64,000 nucleotides of DNA from Pseudomonas azotoformans (GTDB taxonomy: Bacteria > Pseudomonadota > Gammaproteobacteria > Pseudomonadales > Pseudomonadaceae), in contig NZ_CP014546.1 of NCBI RefSeq assembly GCF_001579805.1, forward strand, positions 1,550,001-1,614,000, written 5' to 3'. The translations under genes were made by a program, and so were the position numbers. The notes below the pieces were generated by a model. The model made no database searches, had not been told where the DNA came from, and saw nothing but the letters and a program-made list of their open reading frames with translations. Numbering within the stretch: position 1 is the first letter of the stretch; every line of letters starts with the position of its first letter. Positions 9,909-19,173 of the stretch are shown one piece after another.

Positions 9909-11960
9909 GTGAGCGCGAACAACCCGCTTCTGCAGTCCTACGACCTGCCGCCGTTCTCGGCGATCCGTGCCGAGCACGTCCAGCCGGCCATCGAACAGAT
10001 CCTCGCCGACAACCGTGTCGCCATCGAAGGCATCCTGCAAAGTCAGGGGAAAAATCCGACGTGGGCCGGTCTGGTCCTGGCCATGGACGAACTGAATGAC
10101 CGCCTGGGCGCCGCCTGGAGCCCGGTCAGCCACCTCAACGCCGTGTGCAACAGCGCCGAACTGCGCGAAGCCTACGAAGGCTGCCTGCCGGCGTTGAGCG
10201 CCTACTCTACCGAGATGGGCCAGAACCGTGCACTGTTCCAGGCCTTCGAAGCCCTGGCCAACAGCCCGGAAGCCGCCGGTTTCGACGTGGCGCAAAAAAC
10301 CATCCTGGAACACTCCCTGCGTGACTTCCGTCTGTCGGGTATCGATCTGCCGCCGGAGCAGCAAAAACGCTACGCCGAAGTGCAGAGCAAGCTATCCGAG
10401 CTGGGCAGCAAATTTTCCAACCAATTGCTGGATGCCACCCAGGCCTGGACCAAACACGTCACCGACGAAGCCACCCTCGCCGGCCTGACCGATTCGGCCA
10501 AGGCGCAAATGGCCGCCGCCGCCCAGGCCAAAAGCCTCGACGGCTGGTTGATCACCCTGGAATTCCCAAGCTACTACGCGGTGATGACCTACGCCCAAGA
10601 CCGCGCCCTGCGTGAAGAAGTCTACGCGGCCTACTGCACCCGTGCGTCGGACCAAGGCCCGAATGCCGGTCAGAACGATAACGGCCCGGTGATGGAACAG
10701 ATCCTCGACCTGCGTCAGGAGCTGGCCAAGCTGCTGGGTTATGCGTCGTTCTCCGAATTGAGCCTGGCCACCAAAATGGCCGAGTCCAGCGACCAGGTGC
10801 TGAGCTTCCTGCGCGACCTGGCCAAGCGCAGCAAGCCGTTTGCCGCCCAGGACCTGCAGCAGCTCAAGGCCTACGCCGCCGAACAAGGCTGCGCCGACCT
10901 GCAAAGCTGGGACAGCGGTTTCTACGGCGAAAAACTCCGCGAGCAACGCTACAGCGTGTCCCAGGAAGCCCTACGCGCCTACTTCCCGATCGACAAAGTG
11001 TTGAGCGGCCTGTTTGCCATCGTGCAACGCCTGTATGGCATCGAGATCGCCGAGCAAAAAGGCTTCGACACCTGGCACCCGGATGTCCGCCTGTTTGAAA
11101 TCAAGGAAAACGGCCAGCACGTCGGCCGTTTCTTCTTCGACTTGTACGCCCGCGCCAACAAGCGTGGCGGCGCCTGGATGGACGGCGCGCGCGACCGTCG
11201 CCGCAAAATCGACGGCGTACTGCAAAGCCCGGTGGCCAATCTGGTGTGCAACTTCACCCCGGCCGACAGCGGCAAGCCTGCCCTGCTGACCCACGATGAA
11301 GTCACTACCCTGTTCCACGAATTCGGCCACGGCCTGCATCACCTGCTGACCCGTGTTGAACATGCTGGCGTGTCCGGTATCAACGGCGTGGCGTGGGATG
11401 CGGTGGAGTTGCCGAGCCAATTCATGGAGAACTGGTGCTGGGAGCCAGAGGGCTTGGCGTTGATTTCCGGTCACTACGAAAGCGGCGAACCACTGCCCCA
11501 GGATCTGCTGGAAAAAATGCTCGCGGCGAAAAACTTCCAGTCCGGCTTGATGATGGTGCGTCAGCTGGAGTTTTCGCTGTTCGACTTCGAACTGCATGCC
11601 ACCCACGGTGATGGCCGCAGCGTGGCCCAGGTGCTCGAAGGCGTGCGCGATGAGGTGTCGGTGATGCGTCCGCCGGCCTACAACCGCTTCCCCAACAGCT
11701 TCGCGCACATTTTCGCTGGCGGTTATGCGGCGGGTTACTACAGCTACAAGTGGGCTGAAGTGTTGTCGGCGGATGCCTTCTCCAAGTTTGAAGAAGAGGG
11801 CGTACTCAACGCTGAGACCGGCCGCGCCTTCCGCGAGGCGATCCTGGCGCGTGGCGGTTCCCAGGAACCGATGGTGCTGTTCGTCGACTTCCGCGGACGT
11901 GCGCCGTCGATTGACGCACTCTTGCGCCACAGCGGCCTGAGTGAGGACGCGGCAGCATGA
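9909..11960 (+). CDS. prlC: Oligopeptidase A (M3 metallopeptidase)
   Basis: A 683-residue cytoplasmic zinc oligopeptidase that degrades short peptides, including cleaved signal peptides. It has HEFGHGLHH at residues 470-478, the third-ligand Glu in AVELPSQFMENW, the M3 motif FDLYARANKRGGAW and the substrate loop FAHIFAGGYAAGYYSYKW. The start is GTG 9909, giving MSANNPLLQ, with AAGGTG 6 nt upstream; this equals the usual family length. Its stop overlaps yheV by 4 nt. Confidence 0.97.
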   Translation: MSANNPLLQSYDLPPFSAIRAEHVQPAIEQILADNRVAIEGILQSQGKNPTWAGLVLAMDELNDRLGAAWSPVSHLNAVCNSAELREAYEGCLPALSAYSTEMGQNRALFQAFEALANSPEAAGFDVAQKTILEHSLRDFRLSGIDLPPEQQKRYAEVQSKLSELGSKFSNQLLDATQAWTKHVTDEATLAGLTDSAKAQMAAAAQAKSLDGWLITLEFPSYYAVMTYAQDRALREEVYAAYCTRASDQGPNAGQNDNGPVMEQILDLRQELAKLLGYASFSELSLATKMAESSDQVLSFLRDLAKRSKPFAAQDLQQLKAYAAEQGCADLQSWDSGFYGEKLREQRYSVSQEALRAYFPIDKVLSGLFAIVQRLYGIEIAEQKGFDTWHPDVRLFEIKENGQHVGRFFFDLYARANKRGGAWMDGARDRRRKIDGVLQSPVANLVCNFTPADSGKPALLTHDEVTTLFHEFGHGLHHLLTRVEHAGVSGINGVAWDAVELPSQFMENWCWEPEGLALISGHYESGEPLPQDLLEKMLAAKNFQSGLMMVRQLEFSLFDFELHATHGDGRSVAQVLEGVRDEVSVMRPPAYNRFPNSFAHIFAGGYAAGYYSYKWAEVLSADAFSKFEEEGVLNAETGRAFREAILARGGSQEPMVLFVDFRGRAPSIDALLRHSGLSEDAAA

Positions 11961-12232
11961 GTGAAGGGCCTGTGATCACCAAAAAGCAATTTATCGCCGG
12001 GGCGGTCTGCCCGGCGTGCAGCGAGCCGGACAAGTTGAAGATGTGGACCGAAGACAACGTGCCCCATCGCGAGTGCGTGGCTTGCGGCTATACCGACACG
12101 CTGAATGACCAGGGGCTGTCGGTGCCCAAGGAATTGGGCACGCGGGTGAATACGTCTGCGTTGAAAGCCCCAGCGGACCCCAAGGTGCAGGCGGTGCAGT
12201 TCTTTCCTAATCCGAAGCTGAAAAAAGACTGA
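11957..12232 (+). CDS. yheV: YheV family putative zinc-ribbon protein
   Basis: A 91-residue protein with two CxxC pairs, CPACSEPDKLKMW and HRECVACGYTD, making a small zinc ribbon (residues about 18-45), then a disordered tail ending PNPKLKKD. It is conserved directly after prlC in many gammaproteobacteria. Function unknown. The ATGA overlap with prlC shows an operon. Confidence 0.92.
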   Translation: MSEGPVITKKQFIAGAVCPACSEPDKLKMWTEDNVPHRECVACGYTDTLNDQGLSVPKELGTRVNTSALKAPADPKVQAVQFFPNPKLKKD

Positions 12233-12244
12233 CAACGTTGATGT

Positions 12245-12276
12245 CTTCGCCCTGAAACAAAAACTTCAGGGCGAAG
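12245..12276 (+). terminator. Hairpin ending the prlC-yheV operon
   Basis: 12-bp perfect arms (12245-12256, 12265-12276) with an A-rich 8-nt loop, 12 nt after the yheV stop. There is no clear T-run, so terminator status is probable only. Confidence 0.6.
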
Positions 12277-12356
12277 AGCGTTAAGCATTTACACCCTTCT
12301 CTGCTGTGGCGTGTTCCAGGATGACAACTCCCTGTTGTTGTCTTCAAGGAAGCACC

Positions 12357-14360
12357 ATGCCCGACCCCAATCCCTTGTTGCAGGATTATCACCTGCCGCC
12401 TTTCTCGGCTATTCGTGCCGAACACCTCGTGCCAGCTGTCGATGCGATCGTGCTGCACAGTCGCAACGAAGTCGCCCGCATCACCGCCAGCCAGCGGCAC
12501 TATCCAAACTGGGATGATCTGGTGCTGGCGATGGAAGCCGTTACCTCTCGTATCGACGAGGTGTTAGTTGTGATCTCCCTCCTCGACAGCGTAAACACCG
12601 ATCAGCAGTGGATGGAAGCCAGCGCGCAAGCCACTTTTCGGGCCGTAGAGTTCGTGAGAGAACTGACGAGTCATCGTGGGCTGTTCGACTGCTACAAAAT
12701 GTTGGTTGAGAGCTCACCAGCAGCTCTGTTCGATGCGTCCCGTCAGAGTTTGCTGAGGCGCACCCTGAGTAGGTTTCGGCTAGCGGGTATCGAGTTGGAG
12801 CCCGCTGCGCAAAAAAGACTGGCGACGCTCGACCGTGAAATTGCCGGTCTCCAGCAATCGTTCCTGACTCGGTTGGAACAGGCCAACAGCGCGTGGCGCA
12901 AGCACATCACCGATGAATCAGTGCTGCAGGGACTTTCTTCGGCGCTCAAAGCGCGTATGGCACGCAATGCCCGTGCGGTTAACCTGCAAGGTTGGCTGAT
13001 GACATTGAATGAGGAGAGTTACCGCGACTGCATGGCTTACGCGCAGAATCGAATATTGCGAGAGGAGATTTTCACCGCCCACAACACGCGTGCTTCTGAC
13101 CTGGGTCCGCACGCCGGGCAGTTCGACAATGGTCCGTTGTTGCAGAGGCTGATGGTCAGCCGTAATCAAAAAGCCAAGCTATTGGGTTACACCAACTTTG
13201 TTCAATTGGCACTCGAATTCCAAATTTTGGATACCGATGATCAAGTGCTGGCTTTTATTCGTGACCAGATTTCGGTATCACGCACAGTCTTCGCCCATGA
13301 CAAGCAGGCGATCACGGCATTGGGTCAAGAGCTTGGGCTGGCAGACCTGCAACGCTGGGACCACGCCTTTCTGGCGCAAATCATTCGGCAAAGAACCAGT
13401 GGTATTGCCGAAGAGGAACTGCGCGTCTATTTTCCCCTCGATACCACCTTATCTCGGTTGTTTGCGCTAGTGGGGCGTCTGTTCGACATCCAAATTATCG
13501 AACTGTATGGCTTCGACTCCTGGGCACCCGGGGTTCGCCTCTTTCAGCTACTGGATCAGGGTGAAGTGCTGGGTCAGATCTATTTCGTACCCTATCGGCA
13601 AAATGCCGCAGACTTCCCCTACGCATTATCGTTGAGAAACCGCTGGACTACGGCTGAAAGTCGCAGAGTGCAACCGATGGTCGTGCTCTTTAGCCAGTTT
13701 GAAGGGGCTCCTGATGAGCCTTGTTTGCTCGGGCATCGGCAGCTCAAGATCCTTTTTCATGAGTTCGGTCACTGCTTCCAGCACATGATGATGGGCTTAG
13801 GCTATCGCACCAAAATGGGCGTCGATGATGTGGGTATGGACAGTGCGGAATTTTGCGGTCAATTCTTTGAACGCTGGTGTGATTCACCTGAATGCCTTGT
13901 CTGGCTTTCCAGTCATCACGAAACGAGCGCGAATTTGCCTGAGACGTTAGCCCGGCAGCAAGTGGCGTATGCCAACACCCAGACCTCTTGGGCGCGTGCA
14001 GAGTCATTGACCATGGCGTTGTTTGATATCGAAGTGCACCGCACTCAAGGCGATGGCCGCACTATTGAGCAGATATTCGCGAGTGCCAACCGTGAAGTCG
14101 GGCACCTTCCGGCGCTGGACGCTGTGCGTTACGCCAATGGCTTCAGCCACATGGTGTCGGGATATGAAAGCGGATTTTATGCCTACCAATGGTCTGAAGT
14201 GCTGGCACGTGCAGCCTTCAAAAGGTTTGAGCAAGAGGGTGTGTTCAACCCGCAGACGGGTCGTGCGTTTCGCGAGCTCGTGCTTGCTCCCGGTCACTCT
14301 CGATCGTTGGTTGAATCGGTTCGGTTATTTTTAGACGTTACACCCGGCAACGCAGTTTGA
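12357..14360 (+). CDS. Divergent M3-family metallopeptidase, PrlC paralogue
   Basis: A 667-residue protein alignable to PrlC end to end (start MPDPNPLLQDYHLPPFSAIRAEHL versus MSANNPLLQSYDLPPFSAIRAEHV) but only moderately similar. The zinc site is kept: HEFGHCFQH (468-476), Glu in DSAEFCGQFFERW. It lacks the DLYAR..KRGGAW motif of PrlC (replaced by FVPYRQNAADFPYALSL), and its loop reads FSHMVSGYESGFYAYQW, one residue shorter than in PrlC. Base composition looks more AT-rich and codon choice less biased than in prlC, suggesting old duplication with fast divergence, or transfer. ATG 12357 has AAGGA at 7 nt. Probably a functional peptidase with altered specificity; unproven. Confidence 0.88.
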   Translation: MPDPNPLLQDYHLPPFSAIRAEHLVPAVDAIVLHSRNEVARITASQRHYPNWDDLVLAMEAVTSRIDEVLVVISLLDSVNTDQQWMEASAQATFRAVEFVRELTSHRGLFDCYKMLVESSPAALFDASRQSLLRRTLSRFRLAGIELEPAAQKRLATLDREIAGLQQSFLTRLEQANSAWRKHITDESVLQGLSSALKARMARNARAVNLQGWLMTLNEESYRDCMAYAQNRILREEIFTAHNTRASDLGPHAGQFDNGPLLQRLMVSRNQKAKLLGYTNFVQLALEFQILDTDDQVLAFIRDQISVSRTVFAHDKQAITALGQELGLADLQRWDHAFLAQIIRQRTSGIAEEELRVYFPLDTTLSRLFALVGRLFDIQIIELYGFDSWAPGVRLFQLLDQGEVLGQIYFVPYRQNAADFPYALSLRNRWTTAESRRVQPMVVLFSQFEGAPDEPCLLGHRQLKILFHEFGHCFQHMMMGLGYRTKMGVDDVGMDSAEFCGQFFERWCDSPECLVWLSSHHETSANLPETLARQQVAYANTQTSWARAESLTMALFDIEVHRTQGDGRTIEQIFASANREVGHLPALDAVRYANGFSHMVSGYESGFYAYQWSEVLARAAFKRFEQEGVFNPQTGRAFRELVLAPGHSRSLVESVRLFLDVTPGNAV

Positions 14361-14362
14361 AT

Positions 14363-15010
14363 TCAGGAGCCAGTGTTGGCAGTGTTCATCCAACTCTTCA
14401 TCGAACACAGGGCGAAGGCACTGGTGCTGCATTCTCCATTGAGTAACGCATGGCGTAACTTGGCGACATCGGCCCTCATCATGTAGCGAACACCGTCTTT
14501 GAAGCCATTGCTGGTGCCGAAGCCGCCCAAGGTCATCTCGTTCAACGCTTCCTCCTTGCTCCACCCCTGAATCACCACCCGATACATTGCCGCCATCAGG
14601 CCGGTACGGTCAGAGCCGTGCTTGCAATGCATCAGCACCGGGCCGTTGGTTTCGGCTTCCTGGATGGCTCTCAGCGCCGCCAGCACGTCGGAATCATCCA
14701 CATGGTTGGTGCGATAAGTCAGCTGTACCTGGCGGATATCGGGGGATTTGAGCCAGTCGGCATCGGATTCCGGCAGGAAATTGATCACGGTGCCGATCTT
14801 GAGCTTTTCCAGCAGGGGCGCTGCGTTACTGTCCGGTAGCGCGCTGCGATAAAGCGTGGGTGTCATCTGGTGAAGGTTGTATTGGCTGCCCACTGGTTGT
14901 GCCCACTCGGGGGAACGGATGGAGATCGGCTCGTCGGCTTGAACGAAGGCACTGGAAAACAGCGCGATGAACGCGAGGCCGAAGGCCGGTAGCCATTGAT
15001 TCTTGAGCAT
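14363..15010 (-). CDS. Exported dual-specificity/tyrosine phosphatase-like protein
   Basis: A 215-residue protein with a Sec signal peptide (cleavage after FVQA) and a cysteine-phosphatase P-loop HCKHGSDRTG (CX5R, about residues 131-140), preceded by the candidate general-acid region THNHVDDSDV-like (YRTNHVDDSDV). It is probably periplasmic, where natural substrates of such enzymes (phosphoproteins, inositol phosphates, lipid phosphates) are unclear. ATG 15010 begins the signal peptide; ATG 15019 three codons upstream is also possible, and neither has a good ribosome-binding site. Its stop is 2 nt from the convergent M3 paralogue's stop. Confidence 0.82.
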   Translation of the reverse strand: MLKNQWLPAFGLAFIALFSSAFVQADEPISIRSPEWAQPVGSQYNLHQMTPTLYRSALPDSNAAPLLEKLKIGTVINFLPESDADWLKSPDIRQVQLTYRTNHVDDSDVLAALRAIQEAETNGPVLMHCKHGSDRTGLMAAMYRVVIQGWSKEEALNEMTLGGFGTSNGFKDGVRYMMRADVAKLRHALLNGECSTSAFALCSMKSWMNTANTGS

Positions 15011-15241
15011 GGGTGACATGACCGAGCAGGAGATAGGTGAATGCCGCTCAGGTTGGTCCAAGGGGGGTCAATGATGTGTGAGGACGCCGTCAAAGAACCG
15101 TGAATCCTCAGTCTTTAGTCGCTGAAGCGCTTCTCTCGATGCATAGCCTGCTATCATTTGTAACCATTGATTGCCGAAAAAAGCCAAGCCGCTCACCAGA
15201 AGCCGGCTGATAAACCCGTGACCACATGATGAGGTGCCACC

Positions 15242-15994
15242 ATGTCTGATCAAGATCAAGACAACCCCCGGCGTGACTTTCTGCGCAAATCCTTGACCTT
15301 GATCCCGGTGGTCACGGTTGCCAGCACCGGCCTTGGCGGCTCGATGCTGATGGCCACGCCTGAGCCGGCCCAGGCCGCGCCGGCCAAGCCTAAAGCCAGC
15401 GAAAAGGCCTACGAGCCCACGTATTTCACCGCCGAGGAATGGGCGTTTATCAACGCCGCTGTCGCGCAGCTGATTCCCGCCGATGCCCAAGGCCCAGGTG
15501 CCCTGGAAGCGGGTGCGCCGGAATACATTGACCGCCAGATGAACACGCCATACGCCAGCGGTGCCCTGTGGTTCATGCAAGGTCCGTTCAACGCGGATGC
15601 GCCGCCGGAGATGGGCTGGCAGAGCAAATTGGTGCCCAAGGAGATCTATCGTTTGGGCATTGCCGCGACGGATGCTTGGTCGAAAGCCTTCAACGGCAAA
15701 GTTTTTGCTGCGCAAGACAGCGCTACCCGAGACGATATGTTGCGCCGTCTGGAGGCTGGCGGCGGTGAGGTGACAGCGCATTTCGAGGCGGTGCCGCCCA
15801 AGATGTTTTTCAACCTGTTGTTGCAAAACACCAAGGAAGGCTTCTTCTGCGACCCGATCCACGGTGGCAACAAAGGCATGGTCGGCTGGACCATGATCGG
15901 CTTCCCCGGCGCTCGCGCCGACTTCATGGACTGGGTTGAACGCAACGAGCAATACCCTTTCCCGGCAGTTTCCATCCGCGGCGAGAGGGCATAA
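15242..15994 (+). CDS. Gluconate 2-dehydrogenase, small (gamma) subunit
   Basis: A 250-residue subunit of the membrane FAD-dependent gluconate dehydrogenase. It has a twin-arginine signal RRDFLRKS (residues 10-17) followed by a hydrophobic stretch and AQAAP cleavage region, so it is exported folded and can carry the signal-less flavoprotein partner with it. The body (FTAEEWAFINAAVAQLIP, YIDRQMNTPYASGALWFMQGPF) is typical of gluconate dehydrogenase subunit 3. First gene of a three-gene operon; 2 nt separate its stop from the next start. A GAGGTG-type ribosome-binding site precedes ATG 15242. Confidence 0.95.
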   Translation: MSDQDQDNPRRDFLRKSLTLIPVVTVASTGLGGSMLMATPEPAQAAPAKPKASEKAYEPTYFTAEEWAFINAAVAQLIPADAQGPGALEAGAPEYIDRQMNTPYASGALWFMQGPFNADAPPEMGWQSKLVPKEIYRLGIAATDAWSKAFNGKVFAAQDSATRDDMLRRLEAGGGEVTAHFEAVPPKMFFNLLLQNTKEGFFCDPIHGGNKGMVGWTMIGFPGARADFMDWVERNEQYPFPAVSIRGERA

Positions 15995-15996
15995 AC

Positions 15997-17781
15997 GTGG
16001 CGACCATCATGAAGAAAGTCGATGCAGTGATCGTAGGCTTCGGCTGGACCGGCGCTATCATGGCCAAGGAGCTGACGGAAGCAGGCCTGAACGTGGTAGC
16101 GCTGGAGCGCGGCCCGATGCAGGACACTTACCCGGACGGCAACTATCCCCAGGTCATCGACGAATTGACCTACAGCGTGCGTAAAAAACTCTTCCAGGAC
16201 ATTTCTAAAGAGACGGTGACCATTCGCCATAGCGTGAATGATGTCGCCCTGCCCAACCGTCAGTTGGGTGCGTTCCTGCCGGGCAATGGTGTGGGCGGTG
16301 CGGGTCTGCATTGGTCGGGTGTGCACTTTCGGGTCGATCCGATCGAGCTGCGCATGCGCAGCCATTACGAAGAGCGCTACGGTAAAAACTTCATTCCCAA
16401 GGACATGACCATCCAGGACTTCGGCGTGAGTTACGAAGAGCTGGAGCCGTTCTTCGACTACGCAGAAAAAGTCTTCGGCACTTCCGGCCAAGCCTGGACA
16501 GTGAAAGGCCAACTGGTTGGCGAAGGCCGTGGCGGCAACCCGTACGCGCCCGACCGTTCCAACCCGTTCCCGCTGGAATCGCAGAAGAACACCGTCTCTG
16601 CACAGCTGTTTCAGAAAGCGGCTAGCGATGTGGGTTACAAACCCTACAACCTGCCATCAGCCAATACGTCGGGGCCTTACACCAACCCCTACGGCGCCCA
16701 GATGGGGCCGTGCAACTTCTGCGGTTTTTGCAGCGGCTACGTCTGCTACATGTACTCCAAGGCGTCGCCGAACGTGAACATCCTGCCGGCGTTGCGCCAG
16801 GTGCCGAATTTTGAACTGCGGCCCAATTCCCACGTGCTCAAGGTCAATCTTGACAGCACCAAGAGCAAGGCCACGGGTGTGACGTACATCGACGCCCAGG
16901 GCCGGGAATGCGAGCAACCGGCGGACCTGGTGATCCTCGGCGCGTTCCAGTTCCACAACGTGCGCTTGATGCTGCTCTCCGGTATCGGCAAGCCCTACGA
17001 CCCGATCACCAACGAGGGCGTGGTGGGCAGGAACTTCGCCTACCAGAACATGGCGACCATCAAGGCGTTCTTCGACAAGGACACCTACACCAACAACTTC
17101 ATCGGCGCGGGAGGCAATGGCGTGGCCATCGATGACTTCAACGCCGACAACTTCGACCACGGGCCCCATGGCTTTGTGGGCGGTTCGCCGATGTGGGTCA
17201 ACCAGGCCGGTAGCCGGCCGATTGCCGGTACGTCCAACCCGCCGGGCACCCCCGCCTGGGGCAGCGCGTGGAAGCGTGCCACCGCCGATTACTACACTCA
17301 CCAGGTGTCGATGGATGCCCACGGTGCCCATCAATCCTACCGGGGTAACTACCTGGATCTGGACCCGGTGTACCGCGATGCCTACGGCCAGCCGTTGCTG
17401 CGGATGACATTCGACTGGCAGGAAAACGACATCAAAATGAACCGCTTCATGGTCGAAAAAATGGGCAAGGTCGCTGAGGCGATGAACCCCAAGGCCATTG
17501 CCGTGCTCGGTAAAAAAGTCGGCGAGCACTTCAACACAGCGTCGTACCAGACCACCCATTTGAACGGTGGCGCGATCATGGGCACCGACCCGAAAACCAG
17601 TGCGTTGAATCGCTACCTGCAGTGCTGGGATGTACACAACGTGTTTGTCCCAGGCGCATCCGCTTTCCCACAAGGCTTGGGCTACAACCCTACAGGGCTG
17701 GTGGCGGCGTTGACCTATTGGTCGGCGCGGGCCATCCGCGAGCAGTACCTGAAAAACCCCGGCCCGCTGGTTCAGGCATAA
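15997..17781 (+). CDS. Gluconate 2-dehydrogenase, FAD (GMC) catalytic subunit
   Basis: A 594-residue GMC-family flavoprotein that oxidises D-gluconate to 2-ketogluconate in the periplasm. FAD-binding GFGWTG lies near residue 12-17; the C-terminal GMC signature has HLNGGAIMGTDPKTSALN and NPTGLVAALTYWSARAI. A cysteine cluster CNFCGFCSGYVC (C239, C242, C245, C250) corresponds to the region that binds a 3Fe-4S cluster in related FAD glucose dehydrogenases. There is no signal peptide of its own: it is presumably exported with the Tat subunit. The start is GTG 15997, with GAGAGGG 8 nt before; ATG 16009 is an alternative. Confidence 0.95.
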   Translation: MATIMKKVDAVIVGFGWTGAIMAKELTEAGLNVVALERGPMQDTYPDGNYPQVIDELTYSVRKKLFQDISKETVTIRHSVNDVALPNRQLGAFLPGNGVGGAGLHWSGVHFRVDPIELRMRSHYEERYGKNFIPKDMTIQDFGVSYEELEPFFDYAEKVFGTSGQAWTVKGQLVGEGRGGNPYAPDRSNPFPLESQKNTVSAQLFQKAASDVGYKPYNLPSANTSGPYTNPYGAQMGPCNFCGFCSGYVCYMYSKASPNVNILPALRQVPNFELRPNSHVLKVNLDSTKSKATGVTYIDAQGRECEQPADLVILGAFQFHNVRLMLLSGIGKPYDPITNEGVVGRNFAYQNMATIKAFFDKDTYTNNFIGAGGNGVAIDDFNADNFDHGPHGFVGGSPMWVNQAGSRPIAGTSNPPGTPAWGSAWKRATADYYTHQVSMDAHGAHQSYRGNYLDLDPVYRDAYGQPLLRMTFDWQENDIKMNRFMVEKMGKVAEAMNPKAIAVLGKKVGEHFNTASYQTTHLNGGAIMGTDPKTSALNRYLQCWDVHNVFVPGASAFPQGLGYNPTGLVAALTYWSARAIREQYLKNPGPLVQA

Positions 17782-17793
17782 GGAGCGATGACC

Positions 17794-19092
17794 ATGAAAG
17801 CACTTGTTATCGCGACGTTTGCCCTATTGAGCAGTTGCTCGATCAGCGCGGCTGAAACCGACTTGGTCAAGCAGGGGGAATACTTGGCCCGCGCGGGTGA
17901 CTGCGTGGCCTGCCATACCGCCAAGGGCGGTAAGCCATTCGCCGGCGGCCTGCCGATGGAAACCCCCATCGGCGTGATCTATTCCACCAACATCACCCCG
18001 GACAAGACCGGCCTGGGCGACTACAGCTTCGAAGACTTCGATAAGGCCGTGCGCCATGGTGTCGCCAAAAGCGGTAGTACGCTTTACCCGGCGATGCCCT
18101 ACCCGTCTTATGCGCGTGTCAGCGAAAGCGATATGCAGGCGCTGTATGCGTATTTCATGAAGGGTGTTGAACCGGTCGCCCAGGAGAACAAGGACAGCGA
18201 TATTCCCTGGCCACTGAGCATGCGCTGGCCGTTGGCGGCGTGGCGCTGGATGTTTGCGCCCGAGGTGGCCGACTACCAGGCGCCGGCTAACGCTGACCCT
18301 GTGATCAGCCGCGGTGCTTACTTGGTGGAAGGCCTTGGTCACTGCGGCGCGTGCCATACGCCACGGGCGTTGACCATGCAGGAAAAAGCCCTGAGTGCCG
18401 CTGACGGCAACGCCTTCTTGTCCGGCAGCGCGCCGCTGGAAGGTTGGATCGCCAAAAGCCTGCGCGGTGACCACAAGGATGGCCTCGGCAGCTGGAGCGA
18501 GGAGCAACTGGTGCAGTTCCTCAAGACCGGCCGCAGTGACCGCAGCGCGGTATTTGGTGGCATGAGCGACGTTGTCGTCCACAGCATGCAGTACATGTCG
18601 GAAAATGACCTGACGGCTATCGCCCGTTACCTCAAGAGCCTGCCGGCGGTGGATCCCAAGGATCAGCCGCACCAGTACGACAAGCAAGTGGCCGAGGCAT
18701 TGTGGAAAGGCGATGACAGCCAGCGCGGCGCCTCGGTGTATATCGACAACTGCGCGGCCTGCCACCGTACCGATGGCCATGGCTACACGCGGGTGTTCCC
18801 GGCGCTGGCGGGCAACCCGGTGTTGCAGACGGCGGATGCCATGTCGTTGATCAACATCGTGTTGAACGGCGGCACCTTGCCGGCGACCCACACGGCACCG
18901 TCGACCTTCACCATGCCGGCGTTCGCCTGGCGGTTGTCGGACCAGGAAGTGGCGGATGTGGTCAGTTTCATCCGTGGCAGCTGGGGCAATCAGGGCGCGC
19001 CGGTGAAGGCCAGCGATGTGAAGGACCTGCGCCACAACGACATGCGCACTACCTCCGGTGATGACCTGGGGCAAGTGACGCAGAAGCACTGA
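17794..19092 (+). CDS. Gluconate 2-dehydrogenase, triheme cytochrome c subunit
   Basis: A 432-residue membrane-anchored cytochrome c with a signal peptide (MKALVIATFALLSSCSISAA) and three heme sites: CVACH (C37), CGACH (C184) and CAACH (C320). It passes electrons from the flavoprotein to ubiquinone. ATG 17794 was chosen over ATG 17788 because AAGGAG (17780-17785) stands 8 nt from the former and only 2 nt from the latter. Met ligands are likely in the AMPYPSYARVS and FTMPAFAWRLSD segments. Confidence 0.95.
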   Translation: MKALVIATFALLSSCSISAAETDLVKQGEYLARAGDCVACHTAKGGKPFAGGLPMETPIGVIYSTNITPDKTGLGDYSFEDFDKAVRHGVAKSGSTLYPAMPYPSYARVSESDMQALYAYFMKGVEPVAQENKDSDIPWPLSMRWPLAAWRWMFAPEVADYQAPANADPVISRGAYLVEGLGHCGACHTPRALTMQEKALSAADGNAFLSGSAPLEGWIAKSLRGDHKDGLGSWSEEQLVQFLKTGRSDRSAVFGGMSDVVVHSMQYMSENDLTAIARYLKSLPAVDPKDQPHQYDKQVAEALWKGDDSQRGASVYIDNCAACHRTDGHGYTRVFPALAGNPVLQTADAMSLINIVLNGGTLPATHTAPSTFTMPAFAWRLSDQEVADVVSFIRGSWGNQGAPVKASDVKDLRHNDMRTTSGDDLGQVTQKH

Positions 19093-19131
19093 GGCTTGCC
19101 TGACCGCCAAACGGCACTGGTCAGAACCCTT

Positions 19132-19169
19132 GCGCCTCGATACTGTATATAAAAACAGTATCGAGGCGC
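19132..19169. promoter_or_regulatory. LexA (SOS) box inside a 38-bp palindrome
   Basis: TACTGTATATAAAAACAGTA (19141-19160) is a near-perfect match to the CTGT-N8-ACAG LexA operator. It is embedded in a longer perfect inverted repeat, arms 19132-19146 and 19155-19169, whose right arm contains the GAGGCG Shine-Dalgarno of the radical SAM gene starting at 19174. Confidence 0.9.
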
Positions 19170-19173
19170 TTTC

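Noticed and set aside
14130..14200. Idea that the shorter loop inactivates the second M3 peptidase
   Set aside because: The H-x4-Y spacing also occurs in active eukaryotic thimet-type oligopeptidases, and the zinc ligands are intact, so loss of activity cannot be claimed.
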